Both the position numbers and the translations under genes were made by a program. Positions 1 to 7,300 of a stretch of DNA of 8,266 nucleotides are shown here, in pieces. The notes below the pieces were generated by a model. That model worked only from the letters and a program-made list of their open reading frames with translations. It was not told the DNA's origin and ran no database searches. The first letter of the stretch is position 1. Every line of letters begins with the position of its first letter. The stretch comes from a bacterium (GTDB lineage: Bacteria; Latescibacterota; UBA2968; UBA8231), in assembly GCA_027593305.1 (NCBI GenBank), contig JAQCJA010000183.1:1-8266 (forward strand), written 5' to 3'.

Positions 1-94
1 GGCCATCCTCATCGAAGAGATACACGCCCTCGCCGTGGGTGATACGCAACCAGTGGTCTTTCTGCGCGCGGTAGAACAAACGATCTGTCGGCAT
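1..94 (-). CDS. Class III PLP-dependent aminotransferase, N-terminal fragment (runs off left edge)
   Basis: Only the first 31 codons are present, starting at the ATG at 94-92. They read MPTDRLFYRAQ, then a segment containing HWLRITHGEGVYLFDEDG. The pattern of a hydrophobic residue, G-x-G-V-Y-L-(F/Y)-D-x-D-G is the usual N-terminal strand pair of class III (ornithine/acetylornithine/4-aminobutyrate/glutamate-1-semialdehyde type) aminotransferases, which transfer an amino group between an amine donor and a keto acid or aldehyde using pyridoxal phosphate. The PLP lysine and all substrate-binding residues lie outside the window, so substrate cannot be assigned. The start is 5 bp downstream of the enolase-superfamily stop codon on the same strand, so the two are probably co-transcribed. 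No strong Shine-Dalgarno sequence precedes it (only a GGGA ten bases upstream), so translation may depend on coupling. The family call rests on a short piece and is moderately secure. Confidence 0.72.
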   Translation of the reverse strand, partial: MPTDRLFYRAQKDHWLRITHGEGVYLFDEDG

Positions 95-99
95 GAGGA

Positions 100-1239
100 T
101 TATCCCGTCACCGTGAACCGTTGCACGGCGTCTTCATCCAGCTCGACCCCCAGCCCCGGGCCGTCGGGTACCACGGCATAGCTGTCGACGAACTGCAGCG
201 GTGTCGCCAGCATGGAGTGCACCCGCTGATGACTGAGGATGTCGGATGGATACGTGCACGCCGGCGCTGCCACACAGGCGTGGATCATGGCCGCGTCGAG
301 GATCCCCAGTTCATGTGCCGAACCGTGCCACACCGGGATCCCGACCTGCTCGGCCAGGTAGGCGCGGCCGAGGAAATCGTTCGTGCTGCCGGCGCCCAGG
401 TTGAAGATGTCACAGGCCTGGGCCGTCACCGCTTCGATCATGCCGTGTACGCCCTTGTCGTTGAGGTGCAGGTGCATGGCGATCGGGATGTCCAGTTGGC
501 CGCGCAGACGGCGGTAGTCGTCGAGAGCGTCGCGCGCCGGCGGCGGGTCCTCGATACACAACACATTGCCGACTTCCTGCCACTGTTTCGCGTGCTCCAG
601 GAAGCCCTCGGGGTACGACCCCATGAGGTCGACGGTAATCTTCAGATCCGACGACACATCATGGTAGGTGCGCAGCACGTCGAGAAGTGGGTAGCTGCGT
701 TTCATTTTGACGCCGGCGAAGCCCTCGGCGACGCTGCGTTGCGCCAGTTCCCGCACTTCCGGGATCGTCAGGTGTTTGCCCGCCCAGTTGTGCACCGGCA
801 CGCGGTCGCGGACCTTGCCGCCCAGCAACCGCCACATCGGCCAGCCGACGGCTTTGCCGATGATGTCATAGAACGCGACCTCGAAGGCTGCGGTGTCGGT
901 CTGCACCGGCAACTTCAGATGCCGCAGGTCGAAGTCGAGAACGTTGCACCCGCGCAGTTGCTCGGCGGCCTGCCGCAGACGCACCCCGGCATCACCGTCG
1001 AAGCCGCCGTGCATACGGTGCGTCTCCCCCAGGCCGGTGATGCCGGCGTCCGTGTGCACCTTGAGGATGAACTTCGGCACCTGGTCGAAGTCGCCCTGCA
1101 TCGATGCCGGCAGGATCCCCGGTTTGAGCGGCGGCGATACGTAGTACAATTCCACATCGGTGATCGTCAGCCGTTCGCGGCGGCCGGCGACGTCACCCGG
1201 CAGGACCGGCAGCCCGGCGGCATGAGTGGGACCGGTCAT
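100..1239 (-). CDS. Enolase-superfamily enzyme (mandelate racemase/muconate lactonizing enzyme type)
   Basis: 379 residues, normal for this family: an N-terminal capping domain (about 24-140) followed by a TIM barrel. Family members abstract a proton alpha to a carboxylate, with Mg2+ bound by three acidic residues; many dehydrate or epimerise sugar acids. Visible motifs are K178-M-K180 (K-x-K base), D204 (ITVDLMGS), E230 (CIEDP), H305 (WHGSAHELGI) and the typical closing segment GPGLGVELDEDAV (361-372). The third metal-ligand position, after PIAM, reads HLHLND instead of the usual Glu, Asp or Asn. The Asp that normally partners the catalytic His is not evident around DIFNLGAG (277-284). These comparisons are from memory of glucarate dehydratase and mandelate racemase. 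The ATG at 1239 was chosen because it overlaps the upstream stop as ATGA and has GGAGG eight bases upstream; an in-frame ATG at 1290 would extend well into the upstream gene. Substrate unknown; it could be a dehydratase, epimerase or racemase. Confidence 0.9.
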   Translation of the reverse strand: MTGPTHAAGLPVLPGDVAGRRERLTITDVELYYVSPPLKPGILPASMQGDFDQVPKFILKVHTDAGITGLGETHRMHGGFDGDAGVRLRQAAEQLRGCNVLDFDLRHLKLPVQTDTAAFEVAFYDIIGKAVGWPMWRLLGGKVRDRVPVHNWAGKHLTIPEVRELAQRSVAEGFAGVKMKRSYPLLDVLRTYHDVSSDLKITVDLMGSYPEGFLEHAKQWQEVGNVLCIEDPPPARDALDDYRRLRGQLDIPIAMHLHLNDKGVHGMIEAVTAQACDIFNLGAGSTNDFLGRAYLAEQVGIPVWHGSAHELGILDAAMIHACVAAPACTYPSDILSHQRVHSMLATPLQFVDSYAVVPDGPGLGVELDEDAVQRFTVTG

Positions 1240-1541
1240 GTCTTCGGCCTCCAGGCATTGAGTGTCGTGGCAAAGCCGATGTCGGAGCATGTCACAGCAC
1301 CCTCACTGTGGGTCGTTACCGCCACGGCGATCGTCCGCGTCCCGGTGTTCAGGCTGAAATCGGGGTGGTGGTTCTGCGCGGCGATGGTGCCCACCAGGTG
1401 CTGCAGGAACGCTGTGATGTCCTTGAAGTTCTTCAGCACGAAGTCCTTCGACAGGACGACGCCGTCACGGGTCCAACCATCCAGCGACTTCAGTTCGGCA
1501 TCGACCTCGTCGTTGCTCAGTACGTTCCTGTTTTCGGCCAT
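1236..1541 (-). CDS. phhB: 4a-hydroxytetrahydrobiopterin dehydratase (pterin-4a-carbinolamine dehydratase)
   Basis: 101 residues, the usual size of this single-domain family. The enzyme dehydrates 4a-hydroxytetrahydropterin to quinonoid dihydropterin, recycling the cofactor of aromatic amino acid hydroxylases; animal members also act as DCoH transcription cofactors. The family signature is clear: N-H58-H59-P-D-F, then TTHSEGAVTCSD (76-87), which supplies the third conserved His (H78) and the acidic residue. The N-terminal part (LSNDEVDAELKSLDGW) matches the usual first helix and the L-x-G-W element. The start at 1541 has a GGAG (1552-1549) seven bases upstream. It sits between the sulfatase (63 bp upstream) and the enolase-superfamily gene (4-bp overlap). 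No phenylalanine hydroxylase is visible here, so its role in a catabolic cluster is unclear. The family assignment is firm; the symbol is given by family only. Confidence 0.9.
   Translation of the reverse strand: MAENRNVLSNDEVDAELKSLDGWTRDGVVLSKDFVLKNFKDITAFLQHLVGTIAAQNHHPDFSLNTGTRTIAVAVTTHSEGAVTCSDIGFATTLNAWRPKT
1248..1252 (-). promoter_or_regulatory. Shine-Dalgarno site of the enolase-superfamily gene
   Basis: GGAGG on the minus strand, eight bases before the ATG at 1239-1237. It lies inside the last codons of the carbinolamine dehydratase gene and decides the downstream start. Together with the ATGA overlap it points to coupled translation. Confidence 0.75.
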
Positions 1542-1604
1542 GCGCCTGCTCCATTCGGGTGGACGGTCTGTTTCTGCAACGTGCCTGCGGGCCGGCGGCT
1601 CCCT
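1542..1604 (-). other. 63-bp gap between sulfatase and carbinolamine dehydratase genes
   Basis: This is the largest gap inside the minus-strand gene run. It contains the GGAG ribosome binding site of the downstream gene (1549-1552). I see no convincing promoter hexamers and no terminator hairpin followed by a T run. Read-through from the sulfatase is the simplest reading, but an internal promoter cannot be excluded. Confidence 0.4.
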
Positions 1605-2960
1605 TCACAGCGGCGGTTGCGCCGCCTCGAGCCCGACCTCTCCCATCTGCTGCGACGCCAGCACCCAGGGATCCTTCGTCGCCATGCGGAAACGCTGAAC
1701 CTTGCGCCGCATCTGCTGCGCCACATCCTGCAGGCTCGGATCGTCGATCAGATTGACCGCCTCCACCGGGTCCGACTGTATGTCGAACAGGGCTTCGGCC
1801 CGTTGGTGCAGGAAGGCCGCTGTGGGCCGTTGCCCCATCATGGCAAGATCCTCGTCCAGCACGGCCTGCCACGTGGTGGAGGCCCACAAGTCGCTGGGCA
1901 GTGGTCGGGTCAGCTCCGGATAGAGATTGCGCACATACTTGTAGCGCCGCCCGCGCAGGGCCCGGTACGGATAGTAGTTCGTCACTTCGTGAAAGGTGTG
2001 GGAGGTGAAGGTCTCCTCCCAGCCAGCGGGGTGCGCTTCATCCAGGATCGGCAGCAACGAGCGCTCCGGCAATGCAACGGGCAATTCATCTGGCGCCTCG
2101 ACGCCGCACCAGTCCAGCACCGTAGGCGCGATGTTGGACCAGTTTACCATGGCGTCGCACTCGACCTCTGCCGCTCCGGGCCGGGCCAGCAGCAAAGGAC
2201 AGTGATGACCGGAATCGAAGGAGGATGCCTTGGCTCCGGGAAAGGGCATGCCGTGATCACTCATGACGATGATCAGGGTGCCATCGGCGCGGCCCGCGTC
2301 CTGCAGCGCCTGAATCGCCAGACCAAAGCCCTGATCGAGACGGGAAATCGCCTGGTAGTACTGGGCCAGTTCGGCGCGCACCGCCGGATGATCCGGCAGG
2401 AAATCAGGCACCGGGATCACGTCGGGATGGTAACGCGTTTCGGTCACACCTGCATACGTGTGCTGGTTGCCGAAGTCCCGGTGCGGATCACTGAATCCCA
2501 TGTGCAGATAGAACGGGAGATCACCGATGTCATCGAAAAACCTGCGCGCCTGCACCGCCATTTGTGACACGTTGCGTGTGCCCCCCGGCACCTGCTGCAG
2601 ATCGTGTGTCCAGGGGTAAACGCTTTCGGGCTGCACGTGCAGCTTGCCGATGATGCCCGTGGCGAAACCTGCCCGACCGAGTTGTTTGGGAATTGACGGC
2701 ATCGTTGCCGCCGTATGAAAATTGTGGATTGAATGAGCGTGGCCGTACTGCCCGTGGGTATGACTGTAGTGACCGGTGAGAATGTTGGCGCGGCTGGCGG
2801 CACAGGATGGCGACGTGCAATAGGCCTGGGTGAATCGTGTCGCTCTGCGGGCCAACGCGTCGACATGGGGCGTGTCAATGACGGGATTACCGTAACAACC
2901 GGCCAGAGGGCTCCAGTCATCGGCGATCAGCAGCAGGACGTTCTTGCCGGCCTCAGCCAT
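1605..2960 (-). CDS. Type I sulfatase related to heparan N-sulfatase (N-sulfoglucosamine sulfohydrolase type)
   Basis: 451 residues of the alkaline phosphatase-like sulfatase fold, which hydrolyses sulfate esters or sulfamates with a formylglycine made from an active-site Cys. Visible: N-terminal metal site NVLLLIADDW (D14, D15); nucleophile motif C53-A-A-S-R57 followed by ANILTGHYSHTHGQYG; GIIGKLHV with K106 and H108; FSDPHR (D158, H160); and VMSDHGMPFPG with K244 (232-244). Segments such as KLHVQPESVYPW, RLDQGFGLAIQALQDAG, APTVLDW and the closing TKDPWVLA resemble human SGSH strongly from memory, so sulfamate (N-sulfoglucosamine) is a possible substrate, though simple O-sulfates are possible too. 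The usual Pro in C-x-P-S-R is Ala here. There is no signal peptide with the start at 2960, implying cytoplasmic action. That ATG overlaps the doxX-like stop by 8 bp (ATGGCTGA) and has AAGGGA upstream; an ATG at 2996 would add 12 hydrophilic residues. Confidence 0.93.
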   Translation of the reverse strand: MAEAGKNVLLLIADDWSPLAGCYGNPVIDTPHVDALARRATRFTQAYCTSPSCAASRANILTGHYSHTHGQYGHAHSIHNFHTAATMPSIPKQLGRAGFATGIIGKLHVQPESVYPWTHDLQQVPGGTRNVSQMAVQARRFFDDIGDLPFYLHMGFSDPHRDFGNQHTYAGVTETRYHPDVIPVPDFLPDHPAVRAELAQYYQAISRLDQGFGLAIQALQDAGRADGTLIIVMSDHGMPFPGAKASSFDSGHHCPLLLARPGAAEVECDAMVNWSNIAPTVLDWCGVEAPDELPVALPERSLLPILDEAHPAGWEETFTSHTFHEVTNYYPYRALRGRRYKYVRNLYPELTRPLPSDLWASTTWQAVLDEDLAMMGQRPTAAFLHQRAEALFDIQSDPVEAVNLIDDPSLQDVAQQMRRKVQRFRMATKDPWVLASQQMGEVGLEAAQPPL

Positions 2961-3429
2961 GCGATCCCTTGTCGTCACCGCCGTGCAGCCAGCCATCGAG
3001 GGAGTAGCGGCCCGCGCCCGTAAACACCAGCGTCAGGAACGGCATCAGGAACAACAGGGCCATCTCCTTTTTGCCGAAAGGGTCATCCCAGTGCACGATT
3101 CCGGCGGCGACGAGCATCGTGATCACCAGAGGAATCGCTGCGGCCCGCGTCGCCAGTCCCGCAACTACGAAGGCGGCACAGAAGAACTCCGCGAAAACCG
3201 CCAGCGCCAGACTCAACTCACTGCCAACACCAATGGGGTCAGCCCAGGTGGCGGCGCGCTCGTCGTAGCTGCTCAATTTTCCCCAGCCGTGTTGCGTCAT
3301 CATCAGCAGACCCGTGACGACACGCAACAGCAGCAGTCCCACATCGCGCGCACCACCGGCCGGTGTGGTCGTCCACAGCCGGGCGCGCTGAATGAGGGTC
3401 GGTTGTATCGTTTCGTTAACTTCGGTCAT
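2953..3429 (-). CDS. DoxX-family integral membrane protein
   Basis: 158 residues with four predicted membrane segments: about 29-45, 70-93, 96-113 and 122-138. Family hallmarks are RDVGLLLLRVVTGLLMMTQHGWGKL in two parts (R36 with a following Q-H-G-W-G-K loop, 46-51), the E81 region in the second helix, and the closing TGAGRYSLDGWL (137-148). DoxX-like proteins are small inner-membrane proteins of mostly unknown role; named members are a thiosulfate:quinone oxidoreductase subunit and proteins of oxidative-stress or redox complexes. The start at 3429 follows a strong GGAGGA (3442-3437) by seven bases; in-frame Met codons much further upstream would run through the divergent gene and are not used. 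It is the first gene of the minus-strand unit and overlaps the sulfatase start by 8 bp. A link to sulfur chemistry beside a sulfatase is tempting but unproven. Confidence 0.88.
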   Translation of the reverse strand: MTEVNETIQPTLIQRARLWTTTPAGGARDVGLLLLRVVTGLLMMTQHGWGKLSSYDERAATWADPIGVGSELSLALAVFAEFFCAAFVVAGLATRAAAIPLVITMLVAAGIVHWDDPFGKKEMALLFLMPFLTLVFTGAGRYSLDGWLHGGDDKGSHG

Positions 3430-3436
3430 GGATCCC

Positions 3437-3442
3437 TCCTCC
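3437..3442 (-). promoter_or_regulatory. Strong Shine-Dalgarno site of the DoxX-family gene
   Basis: GGAGGA on the minus strand, seven bases before the ATG at 3429-3427. It fixes the start of the first gene in the unit and rules out the longer in-frame openings. Confidence 0.75.
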
Positions 3443-3534
3443 GTTTTTTGCGCACAATATAGCGGCTGGCCTGGTCCTCGTGGTGACGGGGGGACCGGTG
3501 TATGTTCCCCACTGGGTATTTCTCTACTTGTCCT

Positions 3535-3540
3535 GGGAGG
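3535..3540 (+). promoter_or_regulatory. Shine-Dalgarno site of the TIM-barrel gene
   Basis: GGGAGG ending six bases before the ATG at 3547. It favours this start over the in-frame ATG at 3502, which has no comparable site and would add 15 residues not expected before the first beta strand. Confidence 0.75.
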
Positions 3541-3546
3541 CGGAAG

Positions 3547-4341
3547 ATGAAGCTGGGCGTGATGCCGGGTGCTACGATCCCCGCAGCGGAACTGAAGTCG
3601 GCAGGTTTCGATGGCATGCAGTTGTTCTGGGGTATGGGGGATGATGCCGATTCGAAGGATCCGACGGTCGAGGTGATTGATGCAACTCTGGCCGCAGGTG
3701 ATCTGGCGTTGACGGCGATGACGTTGCATATCGATCTGGTGGGTCCGCGGGGCGGCATCGAGGCAGATGTGCAACGTAGCGTACAGCTCGTGGAGCGAAC
3801 CGCCGGGCTGCAGGGCCGTTTCGGCGATACACCACGACCCATCCTCGTCTGGCATCCGTCGGGGTATCCCGGCGGCGACGGCATCGACGATGTCGCCATT
3901 TTCAACGGCCTGTGCAGCAGCCTCAGGACGATCTGTGGGGCCGCCGAAAAACAGGGCGTCGACGTCGCCGTGGAGATCACGCGCGCCGGCAGTGTGGGCA
4001 GCGCCGAAACCTTTCTGCATCTGCAGGACCGCGTCGGCTCAACGGCACTCAAAGTCTGCCTCGACGCAGCCAACTTCGTTCCCGACCGCACGCCGCTGGA
4101 GCGGGCGGTTCGCATTCTGGGTCCACACACGGTGATCGCCCACGGCAAGGATTCGTCTTTCCGCGACAACGGCGAGGTCGATGCCTACGGTCCCACCGGT
4201 TCCGGCCAACTCGATTACGCCAGCTACATCCGCTGCCTGCTGACGTACGCGCCGGTACCGTACTTCGTGCTCGAGTACTACAAGACGCGGGAGCAGTTGT
4301 TGCGGGCGCGGGACATTGTGCGTGCGGCGATGGACGACTGA
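3547..4341 (+). CDS. Sugar phosphate isomerase/epimerase-like TIM-barrel protein (xylose isomerase-like fold)
   Basis: 264 residues, typical for the AP endonuclease 2/xylose isomerase-like TIM-barrel family, whose members isomerise or epimerise sugars, inosose or keto acids, or dehydrate them, using a divalent metal. The protein begins with the first strand MKLGVMPG and AELKSAGFDGMQLFWG. Probable metal and substrate residues fall at strand ends: H103 (LVWHPSGYPG), E143 (VAVEIT), D173 (KVCLDAANF), H199 with K201-D202 (VIAHGKD) and E243 (FVLEYY). The final helix is TREQLLRARDIVRAAM. It is divergent from the minus-strand sulfatase/enolase unit, so shared regulation is likely, and it may act on an intermediate of the same pathway. 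It ends 16 bp from the stop of the convergent helicase fusion gene. Exact reaction unknown; the fold assignment is secure. Confidence 0.88.
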   Translation: MKLGVMPGATIPAAELKSAGFDGMQLFWGMGDDADSKDPTVEVIDATLAAGDLALTAMTLHIDLVGPRGGIEADVQRSVQLVERTAGLQGRFGDTPRPILVWHPSGYPGGDGIDDVAIFNGLCSSLRTICGAAEKQGVDVAVEITRAGSVGSAETFLHLQDRVGSTALKVCLDAANFVPDRTPLERAVRILGPHTVIAHGKDSSFRDNGEVDAYGPTGSGQLDYASYIRCLLTYAPVPYFVLEYYKTREQLLRARDIVRAAMDD

Positions 4342-4363
4342 CGACCCGAGCGAGCCTTCAGTC
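4336..4363. other. Short inverted repeat spanning the two convergent stop codons
   Basis: GACTGA (4336-4341) and TCAGTC (4358-4363) are exact complements, extendable by one pair to 4335/4364, around a 16-base spacer. The left arm holds the TGA of the TIM-barrel gene and the right arm the TGA of the fusion gene on the other strand. There is no T run on either side, so it is at best a weak bidirectional transcription end signal and may simply reflect chance. Confidence 0.25.
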
Positions 4364-7300
4364 GGTCGTTGCGATGGGCGTTGCGATGGGCGTTGCGATG
4401 GGCGTTGCGATGGGCGTTGCGATGGGCGTTGCGATGGGCGTTGTGACGGGCGTCGCCATGAGCAGGGGCGTCGGCAGGTCCGCCAGGTAGGGGGATGGTC
4501 GCATGGCCTGCATGGCCCCGTGCAGGCGGCGGTGTTGCGCGTGGCTGATGATGAGCTGTTCCCGGGCCCGCGTGAGGGCGACGCAGAACAGCCGGCGTTC
4601 CTCCTCGGAATGGGTCGGAGTACCGTCGCTGTGTTGCAGCGGCAGCAGTTCGTCCTCGACGCCGCATACAAAGACGACGGCAAACTCCAGGCCCTTCGAC
4701 GCGTGGATCGTCGACAGGGTCACCCCCGCTCCGCGCGCTACATCGCGCGCTGACGTGGTGCGCCATTGCGCGTCGGTCTCGTGACCCAGCAGCAGCGCGT
4801 CGAGCAGCGCCTCCATGGAGGCAAACCCCTCGGCGACGCCAACGAGCCGCTCGAAGGCGTGGGTCGCCTCGACGCCGAGGTCCACCTGCCACACACGCAG
4901 CACCTCGGCGGGCCCATCGGTTTCGGCCCGGCGGGCATAACCGGCCGCCGCAAGCCGCAGACCCTCCACCTGCGCCGCCGCCGCCGTCGGCAACGTGGCG
5001 ATGATCTCGTCGAGATGGGTGCAGGACCTGGCCGCCACGGACAGTTGGCCCAGGGCGACCGCACCGATATCGAAGGGTCCCGTGCGCAGCGCCTCCAGCA
5101 GACGCAGGGGCCGCGACGGCTCCCGTGCGTACCTGAAAAAAGCGATGGCATCCCGTGCGCCCCGTTGCTGGAGAAAGGCCTTCTGCCCCAATACCTGGCA
5201 GGTCACTTGCTGCCGGCGCAGGCAGGTTTCAAGAAGATCCACCTGCGCCGCGGTGCGGGTCAGCACGGCGATTTCATGCAGACCCCGGACGGGTCCCTTG
5301 CCCATGATGCCATGGCTCATGCTGGCGATGGCGCCGGCCACGGCGCTGGCTTCGGTCAGATCGTTGTCGGTTGTCAGCAGCTGCAGCGCTGGATCGGATG
5401 GCACCGGAGGGGGGCGCCGGGAGACTGCCAGTGGCGCACCGAGGACGGCTCTGGCGGCGGCACCGATGGCGACGGGACAACGATAGCTGCCCTCAAGTTT
5501 GTGCAGGGTCGCGACGCAATAGTCCTGGGCGACACGCTGCAGGAACCCGGAGTCCCCGCCGCGAGATCCATAGATGGCCTGGCCCGGATCACCCACGACG
5601 AACAAGCCGCGGCCGGAGCCGGCCAGAGCCCGGACCAACTCGTACTGGACGGCGTTGATGTCCTGGAATTCATCAACCAACACGTGGGTGAAACGTGTGG
5701 CCAGTCGCTGCCGCTGATCTGCATTCCGGCATACGGACTCAAGCAGGTCCAGCAGTACATCATCGCGGTCCCGTACCCCGCAGGCCCGTAGCCGTTCCTC
5801 GTACCCCGCGTAGATCACGGCAAGGGGATCTGCGGCAACCTGGAAGGGCCGCAGTCCGGCTGCCTTCCAGCGCGAAATCCGCCGTTGCACTTTATGGGGG
5901 TGGATCGGCCGGTTGGGTGCCACCTCGATCACGTCGCTGAGCAGACGCAGGGCCTCGGCGTCATCGACTACGGTGGGCGCCGATCTGCCGGTGGCCATCA
6001 GTTCCTGGGCCAGATGGTGGAACGTGCCCACCACAACGGCGCTGGCGCGCTCCCCCAGCAACACCTGGAGTCGTCGCTGTAACTGTCGCGCCGCGCGTGC
6101 AGAGAGCGTCACGGCCACAATCGACGACGGTTCCACTTCGCCCGGCTCGATCAGCCAGGCGACGCGCTGGGTCAGGCTCAGCGTCTTGCCCGATCCGGGT
6201 CCACCGGTGACGACCACGGGACCGGTGGTGGCCTGCACGGCGGCCTGTTGTTCGGCGTCGAGCTCGGCCCCAAGTCCGGCGCCGGCCCGCAACGCCTGGG
6301 CGGTCAGCAACAGATGGTCGACGCGACCACCGTCATCGGCCGTCGCCAGACGCTCGACGACGCGGACGGCGGCCACGTCTGCGGATGGTAGGGGTCGTGC
6401 CTGCAATTGGCGGCGTTCGGCATCGGTGAAGACCTGAATCACGCCGAACAGTCCGTCATACCCGGCGGCAATCGTGACTCGATCGGCCCGCATGCGGCGC
6501 ACACCCTCGGCCACCAGAGGTTGGCCGCATTGAGCCATGCGCTCGATCTCGACGTGGCGAAGAATGTCGAGCTCGGGCCCAAGGTGCTGCAGCAGATCGT
6601 GATAGATTCCCTGCACTTTCCTGCTCTTGGGACCGACACCAACACAGGAGCCGATCACCTCGGCCAGGGGGATCAGATATTCGAAGGGGTGCGACCGTGC
6701 CGCGGCAGCAGCAGCACTTCGATCGGCGAGGGACTCGACGCGATGCAGCACGCCGACGGTGAGTCTGCCGCCGCACTCCGGACACCTGCCGGCGGCGGCC
6801 CTTGTCTGTTGTGGTGTCCAGCAGACACCGCACTTGCGATGCCCGTCCAGGTGGTACTTGCCCTCTTCGGGGTAGAACTCGATGGTGCCGGTGAAACGCG
6901 TCGGATCGCGGCTGCGCAACGCCGCGCAGATCGCCGGGTAGGACAGGTCTGTGTCGAAACAGGTTGCCTCGCGCCCCAGTCTGGGTGCCGAGTGGGCGTC
7001 AGAATTGGACACCACTGCATAGCGGTCCAGGCCGGAGAGGCGGCTGTTCATCTGCGGGTCGGATGACAGGCCGGTCTCCACGGCAAAGATGTGCGGCAGC
7101 AGATCCTCGTAACACTCCTCCAGGCTGTCGAAGCCGGAACTGGCGCCCAGGACCGCAAAGTGGGGCGTCCAGATATGTGCCGGGATGAACAACACCTCGG
7201 GACAGACCTCCAGGCAGATCTCCAGCAGATCGCGGCAATCCAGATCCAGGATCGGCCGGCCATCGGCGGCCAGATTGCCGATGGCTCCCAGGCGCCGGTT

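Larger units (their letters stand above)
3430..3546. promoter_or_regulatory. Divergent intergenic region with candidate promoter of the minus-strand unit
   Basis: This 117-bp stretch separates the DoxX-family and TIM-barrel genes, so it should carry promoters for both directions. On the minus strand TATATT (3461-3456) is a five-of-six match to a -10 box about 27 bases before the DoxX ATG; the expected -35 region is a poor match to TTGACA. On the plus strand only a weak TATGTT (3501-3506) is seen. An imperfect dyad GGGGA (3490-3494) / TCCCC (3506-3510) overlaps that box and could be an operator, but it is short. No gene is visible here. Confidence 0.4.

Noticed and set aside
121..1698. Long plus-strand open frame (525 codons) opposite the enolase and carbinolamine dehydratase genes
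   Set aside because: It lies antisense to two well-supported genes, is rich in His, Arg and Val as expected of a GC-rich shadow frame, and shows no family motif or Shine-Dalgarno site.
1308..2567. Plus-strand open frame (419 codons) opposite the sulfatase
   Set aside because: Antisense to a sulfatase with all catalytic motifs; composition is typical of a complementary frame and no domain is recognisable.
2961..2996. Upstream sulfatase start adding 12 residues
   Set aside because: The extra residues are hydrophilic, outside the first sulfatase strand, and give a deeper overlap with the DoxX gene; the ATG at 2960 has an AAGGGA site.
3430..4020. 355-codon extension of the DoxX frame upstream of 3429
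   Set aside because: The extension is antisense to the TIM-barrel gene, and a strong GGAGGA site marks the ATG at 3429.
4368..4463. CRISPR array
   Set aside because: Units are 12 bp and directly abutting with no spacers; they lie inside a coding frame.
4278..4892. Second minus-strand frame through the repeat array giving a His-Arg-Asn-Ala repeat protein
   Set aside because: A 12-bp repeat stays open in every frame it lacks a stop in; the rest of this frame is off-phase with the helicase motifs.
4766..5791. Plus-strand open frame (341 codons) inside the helicase region
   Set aside because: Antisense to intact helicase motifs II to IV; no recognisable fold and no start signals.
6407..7066. 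Plus-strand open frame (219 codons) opposite the endonuclease Q-like module
   Set aside because: Antisense shadow of a conserved PHP and zinc-finger region.
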